7,978 nucleotides of DNA from CAYVTV01 sp964563105 (GTDB lineage: Bacteria > Bacteroidota > Bacteroidia > Bacteroidales > GCA-2748055): assembly GCA_964563105.1 (NCBI GenBank), contig CAZLXM010000133.1, positions 1-7,978 of the forward strand. Direction: 5' to 3'. The first letter of the stretch is position 1. Every line of letters starts with the position of its first letter. Of this stretch, positions 1 to 6,238 are shown one piece after another. The translations under genes were made by a program, and so were the position numbers. Under the pieces are notes generated by a model. That model ran no database searches, had not been told where the DNA came from, and saw only the letters and a list, made by a program, of their open reading frames with translations.

Positions 1-85
1 CGAAATGAATTTGTATTGGTAAAAACAAAATGACTTATTCACCAAACCCTAATTATTCAAAATAATCTTAAAAATGGAAAATGTA

Positions 86-99
86 ATTCCTGCGGGAAT
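86..99 (-). terminator. Weak candidate terminator after mgtE
   Basis: The arms ATTCC and GGAAT form a 5-bp hairpin with a 4-base loop, 24 bases past the mgtE stop. On the minus strand it is followed by a T-rich but interrupted stretch. The stem is short, so this is only a candidate. The rest of 1-122 shows no gene. Confidence 0.2.
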
Positions 100-122
100 C
101 CTGTGCCAGGTATTTGGGACCC

Positions 123-1463
123 TCAAAGTGCAAAAAACTTTGTGGCAATGGAAAAATAAATTACAACACCACAGATATCTGCAATTGATGTGATCAGCGG
201 GGCACTGGCAGTTGCCGGGTCAAGATTGAGCTTTGTAAAAATAAATGGTAAAAGAAGGCCAATTACACTTCCGGTTATAACTATCAAGACCATTGTCAAT
301 GATACAACAATCATTATTTCAGGGGCCCTGACACTTGCAATAAGGGCAACTCCGGCAGCCATGGTTAAACCTAAAAGAAAAGAAACTATAATTTCTTTAG
401 TAATGAGTTTATACCAGTCTGAAAGTTTTATATCTCCTATTGCAAGTGAACGGATCATTAATGTTGCAGATTGTGAACCGGCATTTCCCCCACTGTCAAT
501 AAGCAATGGTAAAAAGAAAACTAAGGATACCATTGATTGGATTACTGCTTCAAAATTGGCTATTGCAGCACCTGAAAAAACATTCATAAAAACTAATACA
601 ATAAGCCATACAATCCTGTTTTTATATAATTCTGCCACCCGTTCTTTCAGGGGATTAGTAATTACTGTTTGAAAAGAACCAAACTTGAGGAAGTCTTCTG
701 TAGATTCTTCTTCAGCCACGTCCATTATATCATCAAAAGTTACAATGCCAAGAAGGATCCCTTCTGTGTTAACAACCGGCAGTGCAACTCTGTCATAATC
801 AGTAAAAGCTTTAATAGCAGTTTCCTGGTCATCCATTACATTTAGGGCAACAAATTTGGAATCTAACAGTTCTTCTACTTTTTGTTCAGGATTAGCAAGA
901 ATAAGCTCTTTTATTCGAATATCATCAATTAATTTCCATTCATTATCAACTATGTAAATAACATTAAGTGTTTCTGAATCCCGGCCATACTTTCTAATAT
1001 GTTTAAAGGCATGTTCTACAGTATCCTTAGGCTTAACAGCAACATATTCGGGAGTCATAAGACGCCCGATACTGTCTTCGGGATAGCCTAAAAGTTGAAT
1101 GGTGATTTTACGTTCTTCGGGAGAAAGATGTTGAATTAAACGCTGAGTTATTGTTCCGGGAAGCTCTTCAAAAAAAGCAGTTCTATCGTCAGGTTCAAGG
1201 TCATTTAACAGATCAGATAATTTTTGGACATTTTGGGCTAAACCTTCAATGATCTGCTCTTGTTTTTCGTGTGGGAGTAACTGGAATACTTCTTTCGCCT
1301 GCTTTCGGTTTAATAGTCGGAAAAGAATAATTTCCTCACCCTCAGATATTTCTTCAATAAATTGGGCAATTTGAATAGCATCAAATTTGTTAAGGGTTTC
1401 TTTCAGGTTTTTCCAGTCTTTATTTTCAATAAAAAACTGGTAATTGGTTTTAAAATCAACCAT
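123..1463 (-). CDS. mgtE: Magnesium transporter MgtE
   Basis: Inner-membrane Mg2+-selective channel that imports Mg2+ and is gated by its own cytoplasmic domains. The 446 residues match the usual family length of about 450. Residues 1-130 form the helical MgtE N domain, 131-250 a tandem CBS pair (first repeat begins at M136-T-P), about 251-275 the connecting plug helix, and 280-446 the five-helix membrane domain. Signature stretches are visible: PLLIDSGGNAGSQ at 319-331 and L-D-P-A-T-A-S-A-P at 414-422. D429 in the last helix appears to match the Mg2+-binding pore Asp of Thermus MgtE (comparison from memory). The start is fixed by AAGGAGG seven bases upstream of the ATG, the only full Shine-Dalgarno in the window. 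The long structured leader suggests translational control (see the 1471-1551 entry). The preceding same-strand gene ends 246 bases away, so mgtE is probably transcribed separately. Identity is very secure. Confidence 0.97.
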   Translation of the reverse strand: MVDFKTNYQFFIENKDWKNLKETLNKFDAIQIAQFIEEISEGEEIILFRLLNRKQAKEVFQLLPHEKQEQIIEGLAQNVQKLSDLLNDLEPDDRTAFFEELPGTITQRLIQHLSPEERKITIQLLGYPEDSIGRLMTPEYVAVKPKDTVEHAFKHIRKYGRDSETLNVIYIVDNEWKLIDDIRIKELILANPEQKVEELLDSKFVALNVMDDQETAIKAFTDYDRVALPVVNTEGILLGIVTFDDIMDVAEEESTEDFLKFGSFQTVITNPLKERVAELYKNRIVWLIVLVFMNVFSGAAIANFEAVIQSMVSLVFFLPLLIDSGGNAGSQSATLMIRSLAIGDIKLSDWYKLITKEIIVSFLLGLTMAAGVALIASVRAPEIMIVVSLTMVLIVITGSVIGLLLPFIFTKLNLDPATASAPLITSIADICGVVIYFSIATKFFAL

Positions 1464-1470
1464 TTTTGTG

Positions 1471-1551
1471 CCTCCTTACATTTTTTACTGTAAGGAAACA
1501 GCAGGCCCCTTACAGCAGGTGTGTTAATTCTAATCGACTATGACAAGGACC
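1471..1551 (-). promoter_or_regulatory. Candidate attenuator-like RNA switch in the mgtE leader
   Basis: In mRNA order there are four segments: A, GGUCCUU (1545-1551, inside the leader ORF); B, CUGUAAGG continuing into GGCC (1504-1515, containing the leader stop); C, CCUUACAG (1488-1495); D, UGUAAGG (1474-1480), which runs into the AAGGAGG ribosome binding site at 1471-1477. B and C pair perfectly over 8 bp with a 12-base loop. C and D pair perfectly over 7 bp with an 8-base loop, and that helix covers most of the ribosome binding site. A can pair with B over 7 positions, including G-U pairs. B-C (site free) and C-D (site hidden) exclude each other. A ribosome stopped early on A would favour B-C and expression; one reaching the stop in B would favour C-D and repression. 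The complementarity is seen; the switching is inferred. I could not match it to the M-box Mg2+ riboswitch. Confidence 0.5.
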
Positions 1552-1560
1552 TTCATCCAT
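1510..1560 (-). CDS. Candidate mgtE leader peptide, 16 aa
   Basis: A small ORF in the mgtE leader encodes MDEGPCHSRLELTHLL and stops at TAA (1510-1512). That stop sits inside the first arm of the 8-bp hairpin just upstream of mgtE. There is no Shine-Dalgarno, but an A/U-rich stretch precedes the ATG, as is common in Bacteroidota. The acidic, proline-containing start (D2, E3, P5) recalls enterobacterial MgtL, where acidic and proline residues near the N-terminus make ribosomes abort at low Mg2+; that is known biology of another phylum. The parallel here is inferred from composition, not homology. A second ORF, MKVLVIVD at 1530-1556 in another frame, overlaps it and could be translated instead. 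An ORF this short can arise by chance, so the call rests on where its stop falls. Confidence 0.4.
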   Translation of the reverse strand: MDEGPCHSRLELTHLL

Positions 1561-1584
1561 AAATGGAATTTTTATTTTAGGCTG

Positions 1585-1592
1585 CAAAAATA
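1585..1592 (-). promoter_or_regulatory. Candidate mgtE -7 box (TATTTTTG)
   Basis: TATTTTTG fits the Bacteroidota -7 consensus TAnnTTTG exactly and lies 24 bases upstream of the leader-ORF ATG. Transcription would begin near 1578, giving a leader of about 115 bases that contains the whole hairpin set. No convincing TTTG -33 box sits about 19 bases further upstream, and the surroundings are A/T-rich, so a chance match is possible. Confidence 0.35.
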
Positions 1593-1659
1593 GTTTAATT
1601 TTTAATTGTTTGTTAATTTAATTGAGATTTTTTTCTGAAATGCAGATAATTTTCAAAAG

Positions 1660-1684
1660 AATTTTAAAATGGAAGCTTAAAATT
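1660..1684 (-). terminator. A/T-rich 8-bp inverted repeat after the lipoprotein gene
   Basis: AATTTTAA and TTAAAATT are perfect inverted arms around a 9-base loop, 26 bases past the lipoprotein stop. On the minus strand the sequence CTTTTG follows. The stem is only A-T pairs and the T-run is poor, so termination here would be weak. It could also just reflect base composition. Confidence 0.22.
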
Positions 1685-1709
1685 TTTATTTGATTTTAGC
1701 TAGATGAAT

Positions 1710-2306
1710 TTAATAATAATAAAAATTTTCATAGCCAACTCCAAAGTCAAATCTTCCCTGCGAAATAGAAATTGGCTCATTATTTAAAAATGTTTTGAGA
1801 TTAAAATATCCTGACATTATGCATCGGCTAAGTTCCTCATCCACATATAATCTCTGTACTTTTTTAATGATTAGTTCACCTTCAATAAGGTTAAGTTCCG
1901 TTGTTTCATTTCCAATTTTCAGGCTCACTGCTCTTCCGTTTTCTTTTAAGTTTATAATTGTGTCATCCAATAATGTCAGATCATAATATGTTTCAGGTGA
2001 AAAACCTTTAATGGAAAATTTAAGGTCAACAGGGTGTGAACCCATTCTTCCCCTGAAAATCATGTGAAGTGTATCAGGATTTACAATTACTTTTACCGGG
2101 AGGTCATCTGATGTTGAAACAAAAACTTTACGATCAATATATGCACCGAAAGTATTGTAACCCCATTCGGAATATATTGGGAGGCCCGGATAATATTGAT
2201 CTTCAATAAAAATTGTAGAAGAAAGGTTGAAATCATCAAGTTTATCACAGGAAATGCTTATAACAAAAAAGAAGATAAGTATATATGTAAATTTCAATTG
2301 TTTCAT
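1710..2306 (-). CDS. Small exported lipoprotein, unknown function
   Basis: I do not recognise a family. The 198-residue product begins MKQLKFTYILIFFFVISISC, a lipoprotein signal peptide with the lipidated Cys at residue 20. The next residues are D-K-L-D-D-F. Acidic residues right after the Cys resemble the surface-export signal known from Bacteroidota lipoproteins, so the protein may sit on the outer leaflet of the outer membrane (inference). The remainder is beta-rich with only one other Cys and ends in an aromatic run, ENFYYY. I chose the ATG at 2304-2306; a longer reading from TTG at 2322-2324 would overlap the upstream gene and put six residues before the signal peptide. The gene starts one base after the stop of the barrel gene, so the two are almost surely cotranscribed and probably translationally coupled. 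It is likely a partner of that barrel. Confidence 0.8.
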   Translation of the reverse strand: MKQLKFTYILIFFFVISISCDKLDDFNLSSTIFIEDQYYPGLPIYSEWGYNTFGAYIDRKVFVSTSDDLPVKVIVNPDTLHMIFRGRMGSHPVDLKFSIKGFSPETYYDLTLLDDTIINLKENGRAVSLKIGNETTELNLIEGELIIKKVQRLYVDEELSRCIMSGYFNLKTFLNNEPISISQGRFDFGVGYENFYYY

Positions 2307-2307
2307 A

Positions 2308-3108
2308 TTAATTATATTTTTCAAGTGGTACTAATACGGATAATTTAAATCCTGCGAAATATTTGGCGTCGATCATATAAAAATTATTTTTTGTCAGGAA
2401 TAATGAAGGTAATAATAACTCCATGATATAGTTTGTTTTGTCTTCCTTTCCTACTTTCAGGCCAAGGGAAGTGTAGAAAGCAGAATAGTTTTTACCGGCA
2501 GGCCCTGAGATTTTTTCGAGTATTGCATCTTTATGTACTTTCATACTTTCTTCCTGAAATTTGATATTTGCACTTTTCCTGAGGCAAATAATACTATATT
2601 CCAGGCCTGCTTTGGCAAAGAATGACAGATTTTTATAATCAATTGAGGGAGATCTTAATTCTAATGGAATGGTTATCACATAATTGTTTTCAGTTAATGA
2701 TTTAACCCGTGCAAATTTTGTTTCACTATTTTCCATTGAATATCTCAGGTAAAAGAAGTCAGAACTTAAGGAAGTATATCCGCTTATTTCTGTATTTAAT
2801 CCGATGAATCTTAACCCGGAGGAAATACCACTTTTAAATTTGGGTAAATAGTATTCATAACGTAATCCCAGTATCAGTCCTGAAGTAAAGGAAGAAATAT
2901 AGCCGTTTGAATAATTATCTGCATAATAATAACTGATATTTTGTCTTATTGAAAGGTTTTCCCTGATTGTACCTTCCGGATATATGTAACCTGCTTCAAT
3001 ATAAATATATTTTTTCCGGTCATTAGCAGATTTGCTTTCATTAGTCTGAGTAAAAATTGTTATAAAAGGAAGTGATGCCAGGATTATTGTGCATAAGGAT
3101 TTTTTCAT
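2308..3108 (-). CDS. PorT-like outer-membrane beta-barrel protein
   Basis: The 266-residue protein has an N-terminal signal peptide (residues 1 to about 20; hydrophobic core LCTIILASLPFITIF), probably cut before Gln21. The mature part is built from alternating polar and hydrophobic strands rich in Tyr, Phe and Gly: 34-43, 74-88, 94-104, 117-125, 142-153, 161-174, 209-219, 225-238 and 247-261. The strand pair YVITIPLELRSP (143-154) followed by SFFAKAGLEYSII (162-174) is typical of the PorT-like and other small outer-membrane barrels of Bacteroidota. The substrate is unknown; pore, adhesin or assembly roles are all possible. There is no Shine-Dalgarno before the ATG, normal for this phylum. It is the first gene of a two-gene unit with the lipoprotein, one base apart. 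The barrel assignment is good, the function open. Confidence 0.78.
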   Translation of the reverse strand: MKKSLCTIILASLPFITIFTQTNESKSANDRKKYIYIEAGYIYPEGTIRENLSIRQNISYYYADNYSNGYISSFTSGLILGLRYEYYLPKFKSGISSGLRFIGLNTEISGYTSLSSDFFYLRYSMENSETKFARVKSLTENNYVITIPLELRSPSIDYKNLSFFAKAGLEYSIICLRKSANIKFQEESMKVHKDAILEKISGPAGKNYSAFYTSLGLKVGKEDKTNYIMELLLPSLFLTKNNFYMIDAKYFAGFKLSVLVPLEKYN

Positions 3109-3340
3109 GAGTTTAAATTTGCTTATAAACGTGTTCTTCTAGTATTTATTGTAATGTAAGCGGTATATGAAGTTGGGATATAAACATCATACACAAAAGG
3201 AAAGACACCGGGTTATTTATGTCTTGTGAGCTAATGCATGTCTCCAAATGGTTTCATTTTATTGTTGTGAACGATAATCCATAGAGGATTTATTTGAATA
3301 AAATAATTAATAATGAAATGACTAAATGATTTTGAAACCT

Positions 3341-3356
3341 GCTTTAAAGTTAAAGC
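3341..3356. promoter_or_regulatory. Perfect 7-2-7 dyad upstream of homospermidine synthase
   Basis: GCTTTAA and TTAAAGC are perfect inverted arms separated by AG. The dyad lies about 55 bases upstream of the candidate -7 box. A looser outer pair, TGAAAC (3333-3338) and GTTTCA (3375-3380), flanks it but is not concentric. It could be an operator for a dimeric regulator or a chance A/T-rich palindrome. No regulator gene is present nearby. Confidence 0.25.
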
Positions 3357-3410
3357 CTTGAATACTAAGACAATGTTTCACTCCAATTCTCTTTTCTGAT
3401 TTTTATTTTA

Positions 3411-3418
3411 TATATTTG
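3411..3418 (+). promoter_or_regulatory. Candidate -7 box (TATATTTG) for homospermidine synthase
   Basis: TATATTTG fits the Bacteroidota TAnnTTTG consensus exactly. Transcription would begin near 3424, about 79 bases before the hss ATG and almost at the ATG of the small ORF at 3426. No TTTG -33 element is visible at the expected distance. Confidence 0.35.
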
Positions 3419-3425
3419 GATATCA

Positions 3426-3512
3426 ATGAAAAAGGCAGGGAAACTCAATTACTTGTATTTGCTGTTTTCTTGCTATTGTTTTAATATAAAACCAGGGTTA
3501 AAATGGAGATAA
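3426..3512 (+). CDS. Possible 28-aa upstream ORF overlapping the hss start
   Basis: This ORF encodes 28 residues: a basic start (MKKAGK), a hydrophobic middle ending L-L-F-S-C-Y-C, and a basic tail. It stops inside the next gene, overlapping its first 10 bases in another frame. The N-terminus looks like a truncated lipoprotein signal peptide. It could be a leader peptide coupled to hss translation, a gene remnant, or chance. There is no Shine-Dalgarno, and the ATG lies almost at the predicted transcription start. Evidence is thin. Confidence 0.22.
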   Translation: MKKAGKLNYLYLLFSCYCFNIKPGLKWR

Positions 3513-4948
3513 ACAAAAATCATACAGAAAAGGCCTTGGATTTCAAGGGAAATATAATAATGATCGGATGTGGAAGTATTGGTAAAGCAATTCTTCCAAT
3601 TTTAGGACAACATCTTGAGGGGATATATAAACGTCTAACGGTGCTTTCTGCTAATGAATCTGCCCGCAGGATTGTTGAAAGCTTTGGGGTAAAATTCATT
3701 CACTGTTATTTGAAACGTAATAATTACCGTACGATTTTAAAAGAATATTTATGCAAGGGTGATTTACTGTTGAATTTATCTGTAGGAGTTTCGAGTCTGG
3801 ATCTTATTCGTTTTTGTGCAGAACTCGATGTTTTATATGTTGATACATCAATAGAGCCATGGTCTGGTGTTTTTGATGATTCGATGCTTGATTTGTATGA
3901 ACGTACAAACTTTACTATCCGGCATGAAGCTCTAAAACTGGCCTCTGAATTAGGTCCTGATTCACCTACTGCGGTGGTTGATCATGGTGCTAATCCGGGA
4001 CTGGTTTCACATTTTGTAAAACGTGCACTTATTGATTTATATAAAGTACTTCATAATAGAACCATAAAACCCTCTACACGTGAACAATGGGCGGAGCTTG
4101 CCCATGATTTGGGTATTACCACAATTCAGATATCAGAGCGTGACACACAGGCCAGTGACAGGCCCAAGCGTCAGGGAGAATTTATAAATACCTGGTCAAT
4201 TGATGGCTTTGTTGATGAGCTTATGCAGCCTGCAGAATTATCAATAGGTACTTTTGATAAGAAATGGCCAAAAGGGGCAAATGAACATAAGCCCGGTTCC
4301 AATACTTTATATCTTGAACGGCCCGGTGCCAGTACTTTTGCCCGCAGTTGGGTACCATCAATCGGGGGTTTTCAGGGTATGCTTGTAACCCATGCAGAAG
4401 TTCTTGCCATTGCCGATTATCTGACAATCCGAAACCGTAAAAATCTTCTTTACAGGCCTACGGTAATGTTTGTATATCATCCCTGTGATGATGCAATGTT
4501 ATCTGCGTTAGAACTTGAAGGAAGTGGATGGAATATGCAGGCCTCATCCCGTCGCCTTGGTGAGGATATTGTTGAAGGCATGGATGAATTAGGTGTTTTA
4601 CTCGCCGGTCATGAGAAAAATGCATATTGGTATGGATCACAGCTTAGTATTCATGAAGCCAGGCGACATGTGCCTTATGCAAATGCAACAACTATTCAGG
4701 TTATAGCCGGAGTTATATCCGGCATTATTTGGGCAATACGTAATCCAGGACGAGGAATGACAGAACCTGAAGATATGGACTTCGAAGAATGCCTTGATAT
4801 CGCTATACCATATTTAGGACCGATGGTCAGTGAATTTACAGACTGGACACCCTTGGAAGGCCGTGGCAAGTACTTTCCGGAAAAACTGGATATCCAAAAT
4901 CCATGGCAGCTTCAGAATATTCGGAGCAGACAGTTTGCCGGGGAATAA
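3503..4948 (+). CDS. hss: Homospermidine synthase
   Basis: Cytoplasmic NAD+-dependent enzyme that joins two putrescine molecules (or an aminobutyl group from spermidine and putrescine) to give sym-homospermidine. The 481 residues match the roughly 477 of the bacterial enzyme. Residues 17-30 hold the Rossmann nucleotide-binding turn G22-C-G-S-I-G27, with E118-P-W and H161-G-A-N-P-G further on. The C-terminal half carries family stretches such as S348-S-R-R-L-G-E-D, Y375-W-Y-G-S and the W449-T-P-L-E-G-R block. W231 lines up with the substrate-binding Trp229 of the Blastochloris enzyme, and N164, E212 and E239 fit the same two-residue offset (from memory). The ATG has a partial AGGG five bases upstream. 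It stands alone: no putrescine-forming or other polyamine gene is nearby. Bacteroidota more often make spermidine through carboxyspermidine, so horizontal acquisition is plausible. Identity is secure. Confidence 0.95.
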   Translation: MEINKNHTEKALDFKGNIIMIGCGSIGKAILPILGQHLEGIYKRLTVLSANESARRIVESFGVKFIHCYLKRNNYRTILKEYLCKGDLLLNLSVGVSSLDLIRFCAELDVLYVDTSIEPWSGVFDDSMLDLYERTNFTIRHEALKLASELGPDSPTAVVDHGANPGLVSHFVKRALIDLYKVLHNRTIKPSTREQWAELAHDLGITTIQISERDTQASDRPKRQGEFINTWSIDGFVDELMQPAELSIGTFDKKWPKGANEHKPGSNTLYLERPGASTFARSWVPSIGGFQGMLVTHAEVLAIADYLTIRNRKNLLYRPTVMFVYHPCDDAMLSALELEGSGWNMQASSRRLGEDIVEGMDELGVLLAGHEKNAYWYGSQLSIHEARRHVPYANATTIQVIAGVISGIIWAIRNPGRGMTEPEDMDFEECLDIAIPYLGPMVSEFTDWTPLEGRGKYFPEKLDIQNPWQLQNIRSRQFAGE

Positions 4949-4971
4949 ATGGAACCTGCCTGGATTTTTTT
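4938..4971 (+). terminator. Candidate terminator at the end of hss
   Basis: CCGGG (4938-4942) can pair with CCTGG (4959-4963) through five pairs, one of them G-U, and a run of seven T (4965-4971) follows one base later. The stem begins within the last codons of hss and the loop is long at 16 bases. The T-run in the right place is the main support. Confidence 0.35.
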
Positions 4972-5019
4972 AATAATAACTAAGCCTGCTATAAATTTGC
5001 TTATTCAGAATTGCTTTAA

Positions 5020-6147
5020 TTAAAACAAAAATCCTAGTGCTATTGTTGCTTTGGGTATTTTGACCATCATAGAAAAGCTGTCATCCTGATCTGTTTCTCT
5101 TGTATTTAACCATATTGGATATAAGAATCCTGAGATTACAAAATGACGGTTCGGACGAAAGTTAAAACTAATCATCGGGCCTGCATCAATGTATTGTACG
5201 TATTTAGTATCTCCGGATAGAGGTATTCCCTGTCTGATGTCAATCCCTGTGCCAATATCTATATTTTCCCGTGGTCTGAAGAGAAATGAAGTATGGATCC
5301 CTGCCATTAGGAAATCATCCGGCTTGAAGCCCCCGGGAAAGCCATCAAAAAGATCAGCACTGGCTTTAAGGACCAATTCAAAATTCTTTGCCCTGAACAA
5401 AAGGCCGGCGTAAGTATCGCCTGATAAATGAAATCCAACTCTGAATTTTCCATCATCTTCATCAATTTTCGATACTTTTTTGTCTGAAGAAGTTTTTTGA
5501 TCTTCAAAACTCTTTTCACCTTGTCTTTGATCTTCCGGGCTCTTTTCACCCAGTATTTGGACACTGCTTATTTTACTTTTAGCTTTCACTGTTTCTATTA
5601 TGTCAAGCTTATAATTCGGGTATTTATACCATCCCTGGGTTACAATTAAACTTACGTAAATAGTTGTCTCCCCGGCAAGCTTTTTGCCGACAATAATATG
5701 TGAAACATCCTTGTTTCCATGTGCGATTGGAGCAGAAGAATTATAACCAAAGTCATATGCGAAGGCTGCCAGATCATAATATGCCCCAAGAAATTTATCT
5801 CCGCACTCTCCTTTGGAGCAGCTAAATAGAATCTCAAAATCTTTTGAAAGCAATAATTCACGATAAGCCTGAAATATTTCAAAGGTTGATGCATCTTCAG
5901 GCCCATTATAAAGTGTCATCATAACCTTTCCTTCAACTTTCAGGATTTTAGTCACTGAATCATTTATAACAGGTCCAAGCGCCAGTATATACTCATTTAG
6001 ATTATTTTGTTCCTGATGACTTATTGTAGAATTGCCATATCTGCCGAATTCCGGATGATCAGAATACTTTTGCGAAAAAATGAAATTGGCATTCAACGAA
6101 AAGAGCAGAAGAAATAAAAGCAGAATAGAGATTTTTTGTATTTTCAT
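5020..6147 (-). CDS. Exported DUF4892-like protein with C-terminal beta-barrel-like domain
   Basis: The 375-residue protein starts with a signal peptide (hydrophobic core 7-25), probably cut before Gln26 in F-S-Q-K. Residues 28-190 resemble DUF4892, an uncharacterised envelope domain: an initial S-D-H-P-E-F-G-R-Y, then V-E-G-K-V at 71-75, a Y-N-G-P-E-D turn, Y95-R-E-L-L, F104-E-I-L-F-S-C110-S-K-G-E-C115, and a strand near I163-Y-V-S-L. C110 and C115 could form a disulfide outside the cytoplasm. A charged linker (about 196-232) contains a 10-residue tandem repeat. Residues 233-375 consist of amphipathic strands ending A-L-G-F-L-F, with a terminal Phe as in outer-membrane barrels. DUF4892 is better known to me fused to an OmpA-type peptidoglycan-binding domain, so this pairing is unusual. 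It lies 91 bases downstream of a methyltransferase remnant on the same strand and converges with hss. Function unknown. Confidence 0.72.
   Translation of the reverse strand: MKIQKISILLLFLLLFSLNANFIFSQKYSDHPEFGRYGNSTISHQEQNNLNEYILALGPVINDSVTKILKVEGKVMMTLYNGPEDASTFEIFQAYRELLLSKDFEILFSCSKGECGDKFLGAYYDLAAFAYDFGYNSSAPIAHGNKDVSHIIVGKKLAGETTIYVSLIVTQGWYKYPNYKLDIIETVKAKSKISSVQILGEKSPEDQRQGEKSFEDQKTSSDKKVSKIDEDDGKFRVGFHLSGDTYAGLLFRAKNFELVLKASADLFDGFPGGFKPDDFLMAGIHTSFLFRPRENIDIGTGIDIRQGIPLSGDTKYVQYIDAGPMISFNFRPNRHFVISGFLYPIWLNTRETDQDDSFSMMVKIPKATIALGFLF
5491..5550 (-). repeat. 30-base tandem repeat encoding a charged linker
   Basis: Two adjacent 30-base units (5491-5520 and 5521-5550) are similar but not identical and encode LGEKSPEDQR and QGEKSFEDQK. 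The period is a multiple of three, so the frame is kept. They form part of the linker between the two domains of the exported protein. Divergence between units suggests an old duplication. Confidence 0.8.
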
Positions 6148-6238
6148 GACTTGTCAGTTAATTGAATATTTGTTATTTATGAATTTATACGGCCTTTTTC
6201 AATCTTTGTTTCCTAAAATTTTTCCTTTATAATTTATT

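Larger units (their letters stand above)
3109..3502. other. Divergent intergenic region, 394 bases
   Basis: This spacer separates the leftward barrel gene from the rightward homospermidine synthase and must hold the promoters of both. I see no tRNA, no known riboswitch and no long ORF. It contains a perfect dyad at 3341-3356, a TAnnTTTG box at 3411-3418 and a small ORF from 3426 that runs into the next gene, each listed separately. I could not place a convincing promoter for the leftward gene. Confidence 0.6.

Noticed and set aside
190..672. 160-residue plus-strand reading frame
   Set aside because: It lies wholly inside mgtE on the opposite strand and has no domain or membrane pattern of its own; mgtE is certain.
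1464..1578. Known M-box (ykoK) Mg2+ riboswitch before mgtE
   Set aside because: The leader is shorter than the usual M-box and I see none of its conserved sequence blocks; the visible structure is a set of simple alternative hairpins.
1795..1986. 63-residue plus-strand reading frame
   Set aside because: Antisense shadow of the lipoprotein gene with no supporting start signal.
2307..2324. Longer lipoprotein start at TTG (2322-2324)
   Set aside because: It overlaps the upstream gene, uses a rare start, and puts extra residues before a signal peptide that begins cleanly at the ATG at 2304-2306.
3109..3502. tRNA, small RNA or CRISPR in the long spacer
   Set aside because: No cloverleaf, no regular repeats and no GC-rich structured block; only the short dyad and promoter-like box stand out.
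4221..4640. Two minus-strand reading frames inside hss
   Set aside because: They are antisense to a well-conserved enzyme and show no recognisable protein features.
5189..5906. Short reading frames on both strands inside the DUF4892-like gene
   Set aside because: Low-complexity or composition-driven translations overlapping a gene with a signal peptide and clear domain pattern.
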